A DNA stretch of 64,000 bases from Antedon bifida (Eukaryota > Echinodermata > Crinoidea > Comatulida > Antedonidae). The stretch lies in the NCBI GenBank assembly GCA_963402885.1, contig OY727095.1, positions 25,611,001-25,675,000 on the forward strand, written 5' to 3'. The stretch's first letter is position 1. Each line of letters starts with the position of its first letter. The notes beneath the pieces are model-generated. The model saw only the letters and a program-made list of their open reading frames with translations, was not told the origin of the DNA and did no database searches. The position numbers and the translations under genes were made by a program. Shown in pieces: positions 34,702 through 45,932 of the stretch.

Positions 34702-36488
34702 AGTTATCTGCTTGGTAGAGCGGATAACTCCTTGTTATTGTATGGGATCAATCAGTTTTTTTCTGTATTATTAGTTATCCGCTTAGTAGCGGATAACTGC
34801 TTGTAATCGTCCTGTTACTTTTTTTTTTTTTAGTTATCCTCATCCGCTTAGTAGCGGATAACTGCTTGTAATCGTCCTGTTACTTTTTTTTTTTTTAGGT
34901 GATCATTTAGAATAAAATGATCACCTATTGTTATTGTATAAAATCTTTATTATTATTTTTTTTTTTATTATTTTTTTTCTTTTTATTGTTTCTGTACACT
35001 ATTTTGTGTAACAATTATCTCAAAAAGTTTAATGTCAATGATTACAAAAATTTCAGAATATCTTTCAAATAATACAACTTAATCCTAATAAGCTTTCCAG
35101 CGTGATCACTCATCCGTGACGACATTTATACGCCATTTTGCGAAATCACATTATCAATCATATCTCCATAATTCATTATCACATATTAATGAAATTCACT
35201 ACACGTAAACTTCAGATCAAGGGTAAAAATATTAGCAAATAAAAACGCACGCACACGTAGGTTCATGCGCGTGATATCGCGCGTTAAAAATTTAAAACGC
35301 TCAAAATTAAGTTTTGATCAATTTAGAGCATGAATTAGGCCATTTGCGTGTTTCAAAAAATTACTGCGCAAAAATGCGTTTTTGCGCGCGCGATACTTAA
35401 AAAGCGTAAAAAATATGAATTTTTTTTACAAATCTCATTCTACTCACCATCCTTAGTACATTCACCAAATTTGAGTCAGTTCCGACTTAAAATAACGCTA
35501 TACGAGCACGTTAAAAATGACAAAATGCGCACATTTATTTTACAAAAATTCTGAAAATGGTGAAAAATAGGTCTTTTTTAAAATGAAAATAATTCTTCAG
35601 AATGCAAGATGACCCCTGATTTTTTTAACTTATTCTGGAAGTCATTGAGTTGTAGATATGAATTCATGTACACATTTTACGTACAAAATGTTTTGACGTC
35701 ATCAAATGGCCACTTGAATTTAAAAATTAGGATTTGTTATCTTTTTGTGTAGATTATCACATTCAACAGAGCGCATCTTGGTTATGTGTGCTCGAATTTC
35801 GCACAACTTTCAGTATGTGCTTGCTTAATTAATTATCTTTATCATGAGTTGACACTATCTTCATTTTAATGACGTCATCACGCGTAAAAACTTGAATAAC
35901 GTAGGCCGTGTAATTTCACCTTCGCAGTAAATTTGAATATCTTACAGCTCTTCAGAATTGAAGGTTACCTTGATGATTATAATTTATTGTGAAAGCTGAT
36001 GAAATGTAGATATTAATTCATATAAAAATTAAGCCTATCGGATGTTGTGACGTTAACATATGGCCAGTTGAAGTGAAAAAGTAGTTTTTTCATATTTTTC
36101 GTCAAAGTTATACACAATTCAAAGAGCGCGCACAGCGCTTCTACGTGCCAAATTTTTTTTCCAAATCTTATATTTTTTTGCTCAATTAATTATCTTTCGA
36201 AATTGTCATCTTAAAGTTTAGTTTGATAACGTCATCATGCCAAAAAATTAGAACATGTGTCCCGTAATTTCACCTATGCTACACTGTATATAGATATACA
36301 GTATATACTGTACATATTGTATATGGCATATAGGCACAACTCAGCACTATAAGCATATAATAGGATGGCATACATCAACATTTTCCGATCGTATGTTAAC
36401 GTACGTGCATGTTTAAAAAAAAATTAATTTCAGTAAAATGATAAAAATGATCACCTATAATTCGTCAAAGTGACGAATTAAATTCTAG
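34702..36488 (+). mobile_element. HINE unit, B end type, with four 5' hairpins
   Basis: Three hairpins of the AGTTATC...GATAACT type (from 34702, 34773 and 34832) are followed by AGGTGATCATTT/AAATGATCACCT (34897-34926), next to the body. The 3' end has AAAATGATCACCTAT, stem AATTCGTCA/TGACGAATT with loop AAG, AAATT and CTAG (36485-36488). The body contains GAGCGCATCTTGG and TGACGTCATCAAATGGCC. The change from GGATAAC to GATCACC is therefore made at both ends. Confidence 0.82.
35640..36290 (+). repeat. Two diverged 355-bp modules inside a HINE unit
   Basis: Module 1 (from about 35640) and module 2 (from about 35996) share the order GTAGATAT-AATTCAT, TTGACGT at 35693/36047, TGGCCACTTGAA or TGGCCAGTTGAA, a CACATTCA-GAGCGC block, TTAATTATCTTT, ACGTCATCA at 35872/36229 and GTGT(C)CCGTAATTTCACC. 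The paired sites are 354 and 357 bp apart. The same two-module body is seen in every long unit of both HINE blocks. Confidence 0.75.
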
Positions 36489-38005
36489 TTCTTTTTATTG
36501 TTTCTGTACACTATTTTGTGTAACAGATATCTCAAAAAGTTTAATGTCAATGATTACCAAAATTTCAGAATATCTTTTAAATAATATAACTTAATCCTAA
36601 TAAGCTTTCCAGCGTGATCACTCATCCGTGACGACATTTATACGCCATTTTGCGAAATCACATTATCAATCATATCTCCATAATTCATTATCACATATTA
36701 ATGAAATTCACTACACGTAAACTTCAGATCAAGGGTAAAAATATTAGCAAATAAAAACGCACGCGTACGTAGGGTCATGCGCGTGAAATCGCGCGTTAAA
36801 AATTTAAAACGCTCAAAATTAAGTTTTGATCAATTTAGAGCATGAATTAGGCCATTTGCATGTTTCAAAAAATTACTGCGCAAAAATGCGTTTTTGCGCG
36901 CGCGATACTTAAAAAGCGTAAAAAATATGAATTTTTTTTACAAATCTCATTCTACTCACCATCCTTAGTACATTCACCAAATTTGAGTCAGTTCCGACTT
37001 AAAATAACGCTATACGAGCACGTTAAAAATGACAAAATGCGCACATTAATTTTACAAAAGTTCTGAAAATGGTGAAAAATAGGGCTTTTTTAAAATGAAA
37101 ATAATTCTTCAGAATGCAAGATGACCCCCGATTTTTTTAACTTATTCTGGAAGCCATTGAGTTGTAGATATGAATTCATGTACACATTTTACGTACAAAA
37201 TGTTTTGACGTCATCAAATGGCCACTTGAATTTAAAAATTAGGATTTGTTATCTTTTTGTGTAGATTATCACATTCAACAGAGCGCATCTTGATTATGTG
37301 TGCTCGAATTTCGCACAAATTTCAGTATGTGCTTGCTTAATTAATTATCTTTATCATGAGTTGACACTATTTTTATTTTAATGACGTCATCACGCGTACA
37401 AACTTGAATAACGTAGGCCGTGTAATTTCACCTTCGCAGTAAATTTGAATATCTTACAGCTCTTCAGAATTGAAGGTTACCTTGATGATTATAATTTATT
37501 ATGAAAGCTGATGAAATGTAGATATTAATTCATATAAAAATTAAGCCTATCGGATGTTGTGACGTTAACATATGGCCAGTTGAAGTGAAAAAGTAGTTTT
37601 TTCATAATTTTCGTCAAAGTTATACACAATTCAAAGAGCGCGCACAGCGCTTCTACGTGCCAATTTTTTTTCCAAATCTTATATTTTTTTGCTCAATTAA
37701 TTATCTTTCGAAATTGTCATCTTAAAGTTTAGTTTGATAACGTCATCATGCCAAAAAATTAGAACATGTGTGTCCCGTAATTTCACCTATGCTACACTGT
37801 ATATAGATATACAGTACTGTATATACTGTACATATTGTATATGGCATATAGGCACAACTCAGCACTATAAGCATATAATAGGATGACATACATCAACATT
37901 TTCCGATCGTATGTTAACGTACGTGCATGTTTAAAAAAAATTAATTTCAGTAAAATGATAAAAATGATCACCTATAATTCGTCAAAGTGACGAATTAAAT
38001 TCTAG
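36489..38005 (+). mobile_element. HINE unit, B end type, near-identical to its left neighbour
   Basis: It starts TTCTTTTTATTG right after the previous CTAG and follows 34976-36488 with only scattered single-base changes. The period is 1,517 bp. The 3' end is identical: GATCACCTAT, stem AATTCGTCA/TGACGAATT, AAATT, CTAG (38002-38005). No 5' hairpin is present. This looks like the most recent duplication in the array. Confidence 0.82.
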
Positions 38006-39525
38006 TGAGAAATTGTTTTTGTAAAACAAAAAATGTTTCTTCGCAATTTCTTTCTGTACAGATTTTGTGTAACAAATATCTCAAAAAGTTTAATGTCAAT
38101 GATTACCAAAATTTCTGAATGTCTTTCAAATACTTTAACTTAGTCCTAATAAGCTTTTCAGCGTGATCACTCATCCGTGACGTAATTTAGACGCCATTTT
38201 GTGAAATCACATTATCAATCATATCTCCATAATTCATTATCACATATTAATGAAATTCACTACACGTAAACTTTAGGTCAAGGGTAAAAATATTAACAAA
38301 TAAAAACGCGCGCACACGTAGGGTCATGCGCGTGAAATCGCGCGTTAAAAATTTAAAAAGCTCAAAATTAAGTTTTGATTAATTTAGAGCATGAATTAGG
38401 CCATTTGCGTGTTTCAAAAAATTACTGCGCAAAAAAATATTTTGCGCGCGCGATACTTACAAAGCGTAAAAAATGCAATTTTTTTATACAAATCGCATTC
38501 TACTCACGAGCCTTAGTACATTCACCAAATTTGAGTCAGTTCCAACTTAAAATAACGCTATACGAGCAGGTTAAAAATGACAAAATGCGCAAATTAATTG
38601 CATCAAAGTGCTGAAAATGGTGAAAAATAAGGCCTTTTTAAAATGAATATAAATCTTCAGAATGGCAGGTGACCCCTAAATTTTTTAACTTATTCGGGAA
38701 GCCATTGGGTTGTAGATACATATTCATGTACACATTAGACGTACAAAATGGTATGACGTCATCAAATGGCCACTTGAATTTAAAAATTAGTAATTTTTAT
38801 CTTTTTGTGTGGGTTATCACATTCAATAGAGCACAAACGTTTTAGAATGAGCTTGCTGAATTGATTATCTTTCTCATGGGTTGTAAACATTTTTATTTTG
38901 ATGACGTCATCACGCGTAAAAACTTGAATAACCTAGGTCGTGTAATTTTAGCTACACCATACATTTGAATATCTAATAGCTCTTCAGAATTAAAGGTGAC
39001 CTTGAAGATTATAACTTATTATGAAAGCTGTTGAAATGTAGATATGAATTCATATAAAAATTAAGCCTATCGGATGTTGTGATGTTATCATATGGCCAGT
39101 TGAAGTTAAAACATAGTTTTTAGATTTCTTTAGTCGAAGTTATACAAATTTCAATGAGCGCGCATTGCGCTTCTACGTATCAAATTCTCTTCCAATCCTT
39201 ATATTTATTTGCTCAATTCATTATCTTTCGAAATTGTCATCTTCGAGTTTATTTTGATAATTCCATCATACCAACAAATTTGAACATGATGTGGGTCCCA
39301 TAATTTTACCTATGCTACACTGTATATAGATATACAGTATATACTGTACATAATGTATATGGCATATAATAGGCACAGCACTATAGTATAACCGTATAAT
39401 AGGATGGCATACATCAACATTTTCTGATTGTATTTTAACATACGTGCATGTTTAAAAATATTAATGTCAATAAAATGATAAAAATGATCACCTATAATTC
39501 GTCAAAGTGACGAATTAAATTCTAG
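38006..39525 (+). mobile_element. HINE unit, B end type, more diverged
   Basis: It has the same order of landmarks and the same 3' end (CTAG 39522-39525) but more differences and a small loss near 38835. It begins with an extra inverted phrase, AGAAATTGTTTTTGTAAAAC followed by AAAAAATGTTTCT. Length is 1,520 bp. Confidence 0.8.
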
Positions 39526-41330
39526 TTTTTCTTATTTCTTTCTCCCCCATTTTTGTGTCTCACGTATCTCAAAAACTTGTAAACATAACATTTCATAACT
39601 TTGTCAACATATGGGCATTTACGTGAAGTTGTGCACCTCCTATTTTTGAATGACGTCAGAGTTGCGCAACGTGACTTACGTGCGATTTTATGATTTTTTA
39701 TGATTGATCATAGGCTAAAAACCAAGCATAATTTTGTTTTGACACTTTGTGAAAATTTTAGTCATATCAAGGGCAAACTTTTTGTGGATTAAAAATGCCA
39801 TGTTTTACAAGACGTTACGCGCGCACGCGCATTTCTCCTCTATTTTTGTGTCTCGCTTATATCAAAAATGTGTAAACATAACATATCATAACTTTGTCAA
39901 CATATGGGCATTCACGTGAAGTTGTGCACCTACTATTGTGAATGACGTCAGAAATGCGTAACGTGACTTGCGCGTGATTTTATGAATTTCCCGTATTTAA
40001 CATAGATTGAAAACCATATAACAATTTAAGTTGAAACTTAGCAAAAGTTTAATTTATATCTTGCGCTAACTTTTTATGCACTAAAAATGGCATGTTTTAC
40101 ACGAAGTTACGCACGCATGCGCATTTAAAATTCAAAATGCGCAAAATTAATTTCTAATCAACTTTCTACGCTGATCATGACATTTTAAGCATGTCAAAAA
40201 TTCCCACGCGCGCGAACAATTTTACACGCGTGGTCCGCACGTAGCGCTAAAAACATCTTTTTTTGCGTGAATTATGTTTTTCCAGCCTTTTATAGTGATT
40301 TTATCAAATTTTAAAACAATTTCGACTTAAAATTACGTCATACGAGCACGTCGAATTGTACAATTTGTGCGTGTTTTTAATAAAAAAATTCAAAAATTCG
40401 TCAAAATTATGCCTTTTTTTAAACAATCATAGATTCTAAACTACGAGGTAAACTTTTTTTTACTTACATATTCTGAAAGGTGATAAGTTGTAGATATCGG
40501 ATCATTAATCAATATGGCTAACCGGACATTGTGACGTCATCGTATGGCCACACGAATGAAAAATATAGGATTTTTGTCTCTTTCGTTATTGCTCATCATA
40601 TTCAATGGAGCGCATCATGCCTATCTGTATTCCTTTTTCTCCGAGATTTTAATATTGTCTAGGTCAATCAACTATCTTACGCATGAGTTAAAAATATTTT
40701 AATTTTTATGAGTCATCATACCTAAAAATTATAATTAACAGGGTTATTAATTTCATCTTTACAGTAAATTTTAATCTGTTATAGCTCGTAAGAATAAAAA
40801 GTGATAATTATGATTAAAACGTTTTCTGGAAGCTATTGGACTGTAGATACGAATTAATGTGAACATTTTGCCGATCGGATGTTGTGAAGTCATCATATGG
40901 CCAGTTGAATAAAAAAAGTCGTATTTTCATATTTTGCGTCATAGTTCATCACATTTAAACGAGCACGCATCCATATTCTACGTATTCAAATTTCTTCTAC
41001 ACGTTAATATGTTGTTGGTGAGATAATGTCCTTCCGAAATTGCTATCTTAGTGTTTAATTTTAATACCGTCGCCATGTTAAAAATTGGAATAAACGGTGG
41101 GTCCCGTAATTTCACCTATTCTATACTGTATGTAATATGTATACAGATTATACTGTATATACTATATGACACAAAATAGACAGAATTCAGCACTAACAAG
41201 ATATGATATTCTTCAGTTCAGGTCATAATGCCATAATCTTTTTCTGTGTGCAATATTCCAACGTATGACGTGCACGTGGCGTTTGTCGTGCGGATAACTA
41301 ACTCGTCAAAGTGACGAGTTTCATGTCTAG
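39526..41330 (+). mobile_element. HINE unit, A end type, last of the array
   Basis: After the three B units the array returns to an A-type body: GTTGCGCAACGTGAC, CGGACATTGTGACGTCATCG and GTCGCCATGTTAAAA. It ends GCGGATAACTAA, stem AACTCGTCA/TGACGAGTT, TCATGT, CTAG (41327-41330) followed by T. The 5' half holds a partly duplicated start region (39526-39830, then again from about 39835). Confidence 0.8.
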
Positions 41331-41439
41331 TATAAAGGTTGTGATTATCATTATTATTGTCAGTATTGTAAGAACTATTGTACATTTCATTTACTTCTCT
41401 TTTTACTAGATAGGCAAAGCAATCTTTATCTATGTTGGG

Positions 41440-42154
41440 CTCACCAAGATTTTCCCACTATTTTTAGCATTGTCCAAAATTTTACTTTTGACTGTAATAA
41501 TTTAATACAAGTGATACCTGATTTTTAGGATATCCCAGAAGTCCCTGCAGGATGGTCCCCCTTTATTTGCAATATCAACTGATTTATTGACTCTACTTTC
41601 TGTAATCTTCCTAGCAATTAAATTTGTTACTAGATTCTTTTTTCTTGGTACTTTTGCCATAACTTTTCACTGTTGTCTTTGTTCAAACTAGTTTTAGTAC
41701 TGTATCTATGTTCTCTTGCAGCTTTTCTTCTCTCTAGGATTGTAGCTTTTATTTCATCTATTTTCTTTATTTTAGCTTTTGTTAAGTGATTAACATTGTT
41801 GAAAGCTAATTTAACTTTATCCTTTTGTATATTATTTTGAAATTTTTTCTTACCACCTCGTCTATTTCATTTTCTCTTAGGTGTGTTCTTTTCTTGTACT
41901 GGTAAGCTTTGTGTCTCTAAATAAGTGGTTTCACTGTCAGTTCTTGGGCACAATGTAGAAAGCACAATCTTTGTTGTTGGAGCTCTAACTCTTACCTCAT
42001 TTATCATTTCTTCATAGTTGGCAAGCCCTTCTTCCAAATCATTATCGATTGTACAATTTTTTGTACCAACATGAATAAGTATGGAGCTGAAATCATCTGG
42101 TTTAATTAAATAAAGTGAAACAAGCATTGTACTAAAAAAATTAATCTGGCACAT
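41440..42154 (-). pseudogene. LINE fragment with SGNH-esterase-like part
   Basis: The minus-strand frame 41867-42154 encodes SSILIHVGTKNCT and NYEEMINEVRVRAPTTKIVL, which resemble blocks III and following of SGNH/GDSL hydrolases; GTxN corresponds to the Asn-bearing block. Such esterase-like domains are known in the first ORF of several LINE groups. Further down the strand, shifted frames give KATILERRKAAREHRYSTKT, NSEKLWQKYQ and RKITESRVNKSVDIANKGG then FWDIL, typical of a LINE region before the RT. The Ser block and the RT itself are not present and at least two frameshifts occur, so it is a dead fragment. It lies at the right edge of the HINE array inside the IMP3 intron. Confidence 0.5.
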
Positions 42155-42476
42155 GCAATTAAATGTAACCCAAGGATGTTTATATTAGTAATTAACTGGC
42201 TATTCTTAATGGAATGATTACGTGGCTGGTAGTATTACTTTTTTGTAATTGTTTTCAATTCTACCAAATAGAACAAAATAAAGAAACAGAGAGATTAAAA
42301 CAGAAAGTATTTCAGTTTCTGTTCTGTATTAAGTATTTTATTTACATTAATTTTAGAATCAGTGGCACACACCTTTTGGTTATGTGTCCATACAAGTAAT
42401 AACTAACTATTTTATTAAAGGATAAATATAAAAATTTGTTTAGCATCAATGACATAGATTTCTTTTTATTTTTCAG

Positions 42477-42503
42477 ATGGATGACTTTGATATGATGTCA
42501 TGA
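42477..42503 (+). CDS. IMP3: IMP3, terminal exon D
   Basis: After TTTATTTTTCAG this short exon reads MDDFDMMS and a TGA stop (42501-42503), in phase 0 with exon C. The IMP3 family ends in a similar acidic tail (human: RDDFDLEA), so the DDFD core supports the call despite its size. Chance matches to eight residues are possible, but the acceptor, phase, stop position and downstream poly(A) signals agree. The internal Met here is an ordinary residue, not a start. Confidence 0.8.
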   Translation: MDDFDMMS

Positions 42504-42830
42504 TAATGCTGTTAGATTACGTTCTTTCTGTTGCACAACCAAGAATATGTTCAAAAGAAACTAGATTGTGAAGTGAATAAAAAAACATGTATAGAAGGAA
42601 GCATTCACATTTTGGATTCTACTTTCTTTATATTTTTAACAGTATAAGCAATCCATTACCACAATCCATCAGTTTAATTAGTATTAAACATCTAATAAAT
42701 ATTTTGTTTTTAATCATTTATTTTTATGGTTATATTTCTCATTTAAAAAATTAAATATAAAGTATATTTTTGTGTTGAGATGGCTATACTCTACAATACA
42801 GAATACAATAAAGCATTTTATAGATATTTT
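42504..42830 (+). promoter_or_regulatory. IMP3: IMP3 3' UTR with poly(A) signals
   Basis: AATAAA occurs at 42576-42581, about 75 bases after the stop, and again at 42807-42812. Either could set the 3' end. No coding frame follows in this orientation. Confidence 0.55.
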
Positions 42831-42964
42831 CAGGTGTAATATCACCCCCGGACAACTACCCCCTTAAGACAACCCCTTCATCAGTTCATTGATCCAAAAT
42901 TGATTTTCTTTGTGATATCAATGTCGTGAAATACAAAAAAATAGAAATTCACCAACGTTCAGGT

Positions 42965-43265
42965 CAATCCATATATTAATGCTACTAAATTTTTCGCGTA
43001 TTTTACATATCTCCTCCAAAATCACTGAACGGTACGTGCTCACATTTGGCACACTGATGTTTAATGATGGGCCGCACATGATAGACTATGTCACTTTCCT
43101 GAATTTTAAGGATAAATACTAAAAAAAGGTAAAAAATAGCAGTAATTTGACCATGTTTCGCGAGTTGTTACGTCACCTATCAACTACACAACCTCCTCCG
43201 TTGTGTACCGCAATGGCCCGATCTACAAACACCATGCCGAGCCGCCAAATTAAAACGGTGTTTAG
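42965..43265 (+). repeat. Leader of a mobile gene, inverted relative to 52083-52390
   Basis: It matches the reverse complement of 52083-52390 over about 300 bp: ATTAATGCTACTAA, TTTTCGCGTATTTTA, GTGCTCACATTTGGCACACT, AATAGCAGTAATTTGACCA, TTTCGCGAGTTGTTACGTCA and TTGTGTACCGCAATGG. At 52 kb this sequence precedes a decayed gene; here the homology stops after CCAAATTAAAACGGTG and no gene body follows. Confidence 0.8.
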
Positions 43266-43362
43266 TATTGGCAGCCGCCCAACCGTATTGACTAATCGCG
43301 TCGTTGAAGTTTTAATTAATTACACCTATCCTTTGGAACAGAACGTATTTTGTAAATCACGG

Positions 43363-43445
43363 TTTGGCTCAGTGAGTAAAACGCTGTGGCCATTGAAATT
43401 AATGCTTAGTAGGTTCGAGTTCGAATCCACGATAGGATGTGCAAA
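43363..43445 (+). mobile_element. tRNA-like SINE head
   Basis: The A box TTTGGCTCAGTGAGTAAAAC (43364-43383) is followed by the B box GGTTCGAGTTCGAATCC (43412-43428), which contains GGTTCGA with a small duplication. There is no acceptor stem, so it is a SINE or decayed tRNA copy. Confidence 0.5.
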
Positions 43446-43489
43446 TAATAGATATCTCAGCTTAAAGCAAAAAATCTAAACTACAATGT

Positions 43490-44340
43490 AATTACAAAAG
43501 TAGCAAAAAACATACCTAATCTCACGCAAAAAAAATTACAAAATATAAAAAACCATTAAAATTTTTAAAAATGTAAATAAGAAAAAAAAAATAAAAAGCA
43601 AACACACAAATAAAATGATTCCAAAGTCGTGTTTCCACAAAATATCAGATATAAAAGTTTGTGTCCGAGCGCATCATCTAATTTCGAGTAGTGAGTGCAC
43701 TTTTTGTCCGTTTTATTATTCCAATACTCACATCTTAATTTTTATGCTCATATTTATGTTTTTTATTAAAATGTTTCAATCTTTTTTAATCTGATCAACA
43801 GACGTCACTTTCTGATGCGCACCCTAGATTAATATTCACACAGCACAAAGTCCAATATCCAGTATTGCGCTTCTATAATACTTAATCATCCCATGCGAAT
43901 TATTATTAAGGCACGGATTATTACAAAAGTAGCAATTTGTTAACAGATCTCCCAAACAAAAAAAATTGCAAAATATTAAAACCATTGAAATAAAAAAAAA
44001 ATGTCAATAAAAAAAAAGCACACAAAAACAAAACAATTCCAAATGGTTTGATACATTGTTGAACATGAAAACAACTTAACAATTCGTGTTTCCACAGCAA
44101 TGTGTTTTTCATTCGATTTATGTCCAAAATTAAATATAGTTTGTTATTTTATACTTTCGTTAGTGTTTGCATGCATCATCTAACTTATTCACACAGCACA
44201 ATTTTTGTTTAGCGTCTTTTATTTTCGTCTGAACAGTAAAAAGTAAAGTCTAAAGTTCCATTATGCAGTATTGCTTTCATTTTTTAACTTACAGGTATTT
44301 TTTTTTAACAAAATCAATGGCCATAAAACAGTTCCAAATT
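43490..44340 (+). repeat. Tandem duplication of about 425 bp
   Basis: ATTACAAAAGTAGCAA, a TCTC/CAAAAAAAAT stretch, AAACCATTAAAAT- and AATGATTCCAAA-like phrases, and TTTCCACA occur at 43490-43915 and again from 43920 in the same order. The copies are diverged and A-rich. Confidence 0.5.
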
Positions 44341-44475
44341 TATTCTTGATACAATTTGTTTTTATTTTGATTGTCAAAGTACTTTGAGTGCGCTTTTATT
44401 ATAAATGCAAAGTATATAACCACATATTAAGGCAGAAAACCCTGTGCGGAGCTCGGGTTACTGCTAGTGTTATTA
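44128..44475 (-). repeat. Dispersed repeat, inverted copy of 62925-63290
   Basis: It shares, in reverse orientation, CTAGCAGTAACCC, TTTTATGGCCATTGATTTTG, ATGAAAGCAATACTG, ACGAAAATAAAAGACGC and CACTAACGAAAGTATAAAAT. Both copies end at GGGTTACTGCTAGT or its complement, likely an element end. Confidence 0.65.
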
Positions 44476-44479
44476 TATT

Positions 44480-45055
44480 AACACAAATCAAGGCATGTTT
44501 ACAGGACCTTTTGGGTGTTTCAAAATTGTCCAACTTTTTTGCGTTATGCGCACATCCTTGCTTTATTTTCTCCCAATTATGTTTTTCCTGTAACACATGA
44601 AGTATCAATTATTTATACTCTACTGTAATGTAATAATATCAATAATTGGCTGAAAAAGTTGTCAATCCTGAATAACGAAGATCACTTTTGTTTTGTATGC
44701 ATATAAAGGTGTAAACTGTAATAGATAACACTTGATTTGGTGTTTAAAATAAAAGAGTACTTTTTCATATAATATTTACAAACACATTTGTTGTGATTAC
44801 AAGTAGCATTTCCAGTGAGTAGTTTAATGCATTATAATTTTATTTACAGTGTTAAATTGTTAAGAAACTAATTATTATAACATTTTATATATTTAACTAG
44901 GTAAATTATCAGGTGTAATTAAACAATGCTTTAAACGTTCTTGGAGGAAAAATAAAAATAAAAACAACATAAATGAATCTCTCTCTTAGTGCAAATTAAG
45001 AAATCTAATATATTTCTATCTTTGTAACCTTCAACTAATCATAGAAGATGTTGAT
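44480..45055. other. No gene recognised
   Basis: AT-rich sequence with no support for a gene or repeat end. Confidence 0.4.
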
Positions 45056-45059
45056 TTGT

Positions 45060-45927
45060 TTTGGCGATACACTCATCCTAATTTTTTGATATGATGACGT
45101 AATAAAAATTTAAACTTTTGTAGCTCATGTGAAGGAGAATTGATTAAGCAAGAACATTAAACATAAATTCTAGGGGAAAATAGTTACTGTAAGCATTAGT
45201 GCGATGGGATTACTTAGTTCAAAAGAGAAAAAAATCCTATTTTTAAAATTCGAGTGGCCATATGGAGATGTCGGAATATCCTGTAGGTACAAATTGTACA
45301 TGAATTGATATCTACAACTTTAAACATTTTAAAAAATGGAGGTAACCTGCCATCCTGAGGCGCTATAACTGATTAAAAATAGGTATGTTTTTGCACAAAT
45401 TTGCATAAAATTACCTATTTTTAGCACACAATTATTAAAGTTTAACGTGCATGTGCGTTGTTATTTTGCAATTAAAGTTCATCAAAATGAAAGGAAGGTA
45501 TGAAAAACAAAAATCAATTGCAAAAATACATTTTTCTACGCTTTGTACGAGTTGTACAAACGCAAAAAAATTTAGAAATTTTGAAATGCTCAAAATGACT
45601 TTTATCATGTCAAAAGTTGCTCCATATTATGAAATACACTTTTGTAAAGTTTCATTGAAAAATAAATTTGTTCAGAATTTATGATCAACCATAAAATCGC
45701 GCGTAACTTAAGCTGCACGACTATAATGTCATAACTAAGTTTCCTGCGCATCTACACTTCAAAGCCAATTTATACAAAGTTATGTTCCCAAGCAATAGGG
45801 AATATGCTGCGCACAAAAATCGTGGAAATAAAGATGAAAAAAAAACAGATCCTGATAATCACAAGGGTTATCCAAAAAAAAAGTTTATGATGATCTTATA
45901 CAATCACAACGAGTTATCAACCAAAGT
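45060..45927 (-). mobile_element. HINE fragment, 5' part, minus orientation
   Basis: Degraded body landmarks (ATGATGACGTAATAAAAATT, TTCGAGTGGCCATATGGAG, AATCGCGCGTAAC) lead to GTGGAAATAAAGATG, an A-rich run and ACAATCACAA-GAGTTATC. The last phrase is the left arm of a 5' hairpin, cut off by the foldback element that starts at 45933. No 3' end is present. Confidence 0.65.
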
Positions 45928-45932
45928 GCGCC

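Larger units (their letters stand above)
19144..42476 (+). other. 23.3-kb last intron of IMP3
   Basis: It starts with GTAAGGAC and ends TTTATTTTTCAG. Nearly all of it is repeats: HINE blocks in both orientations, tandem repeats, two LINE fragments and a TTAA MITE. The exon behind it adds just eight residues. Confidence 0.85.

Noticed and set aside
35348-37066. Conserved 68-codon frame repeated at 35348, 36860 and (changed) 38375
   Set aside because: It recurs only because the HINE unit is tandemly repeated. It has no match in A-type units, and substitutions do not favour silent sites.
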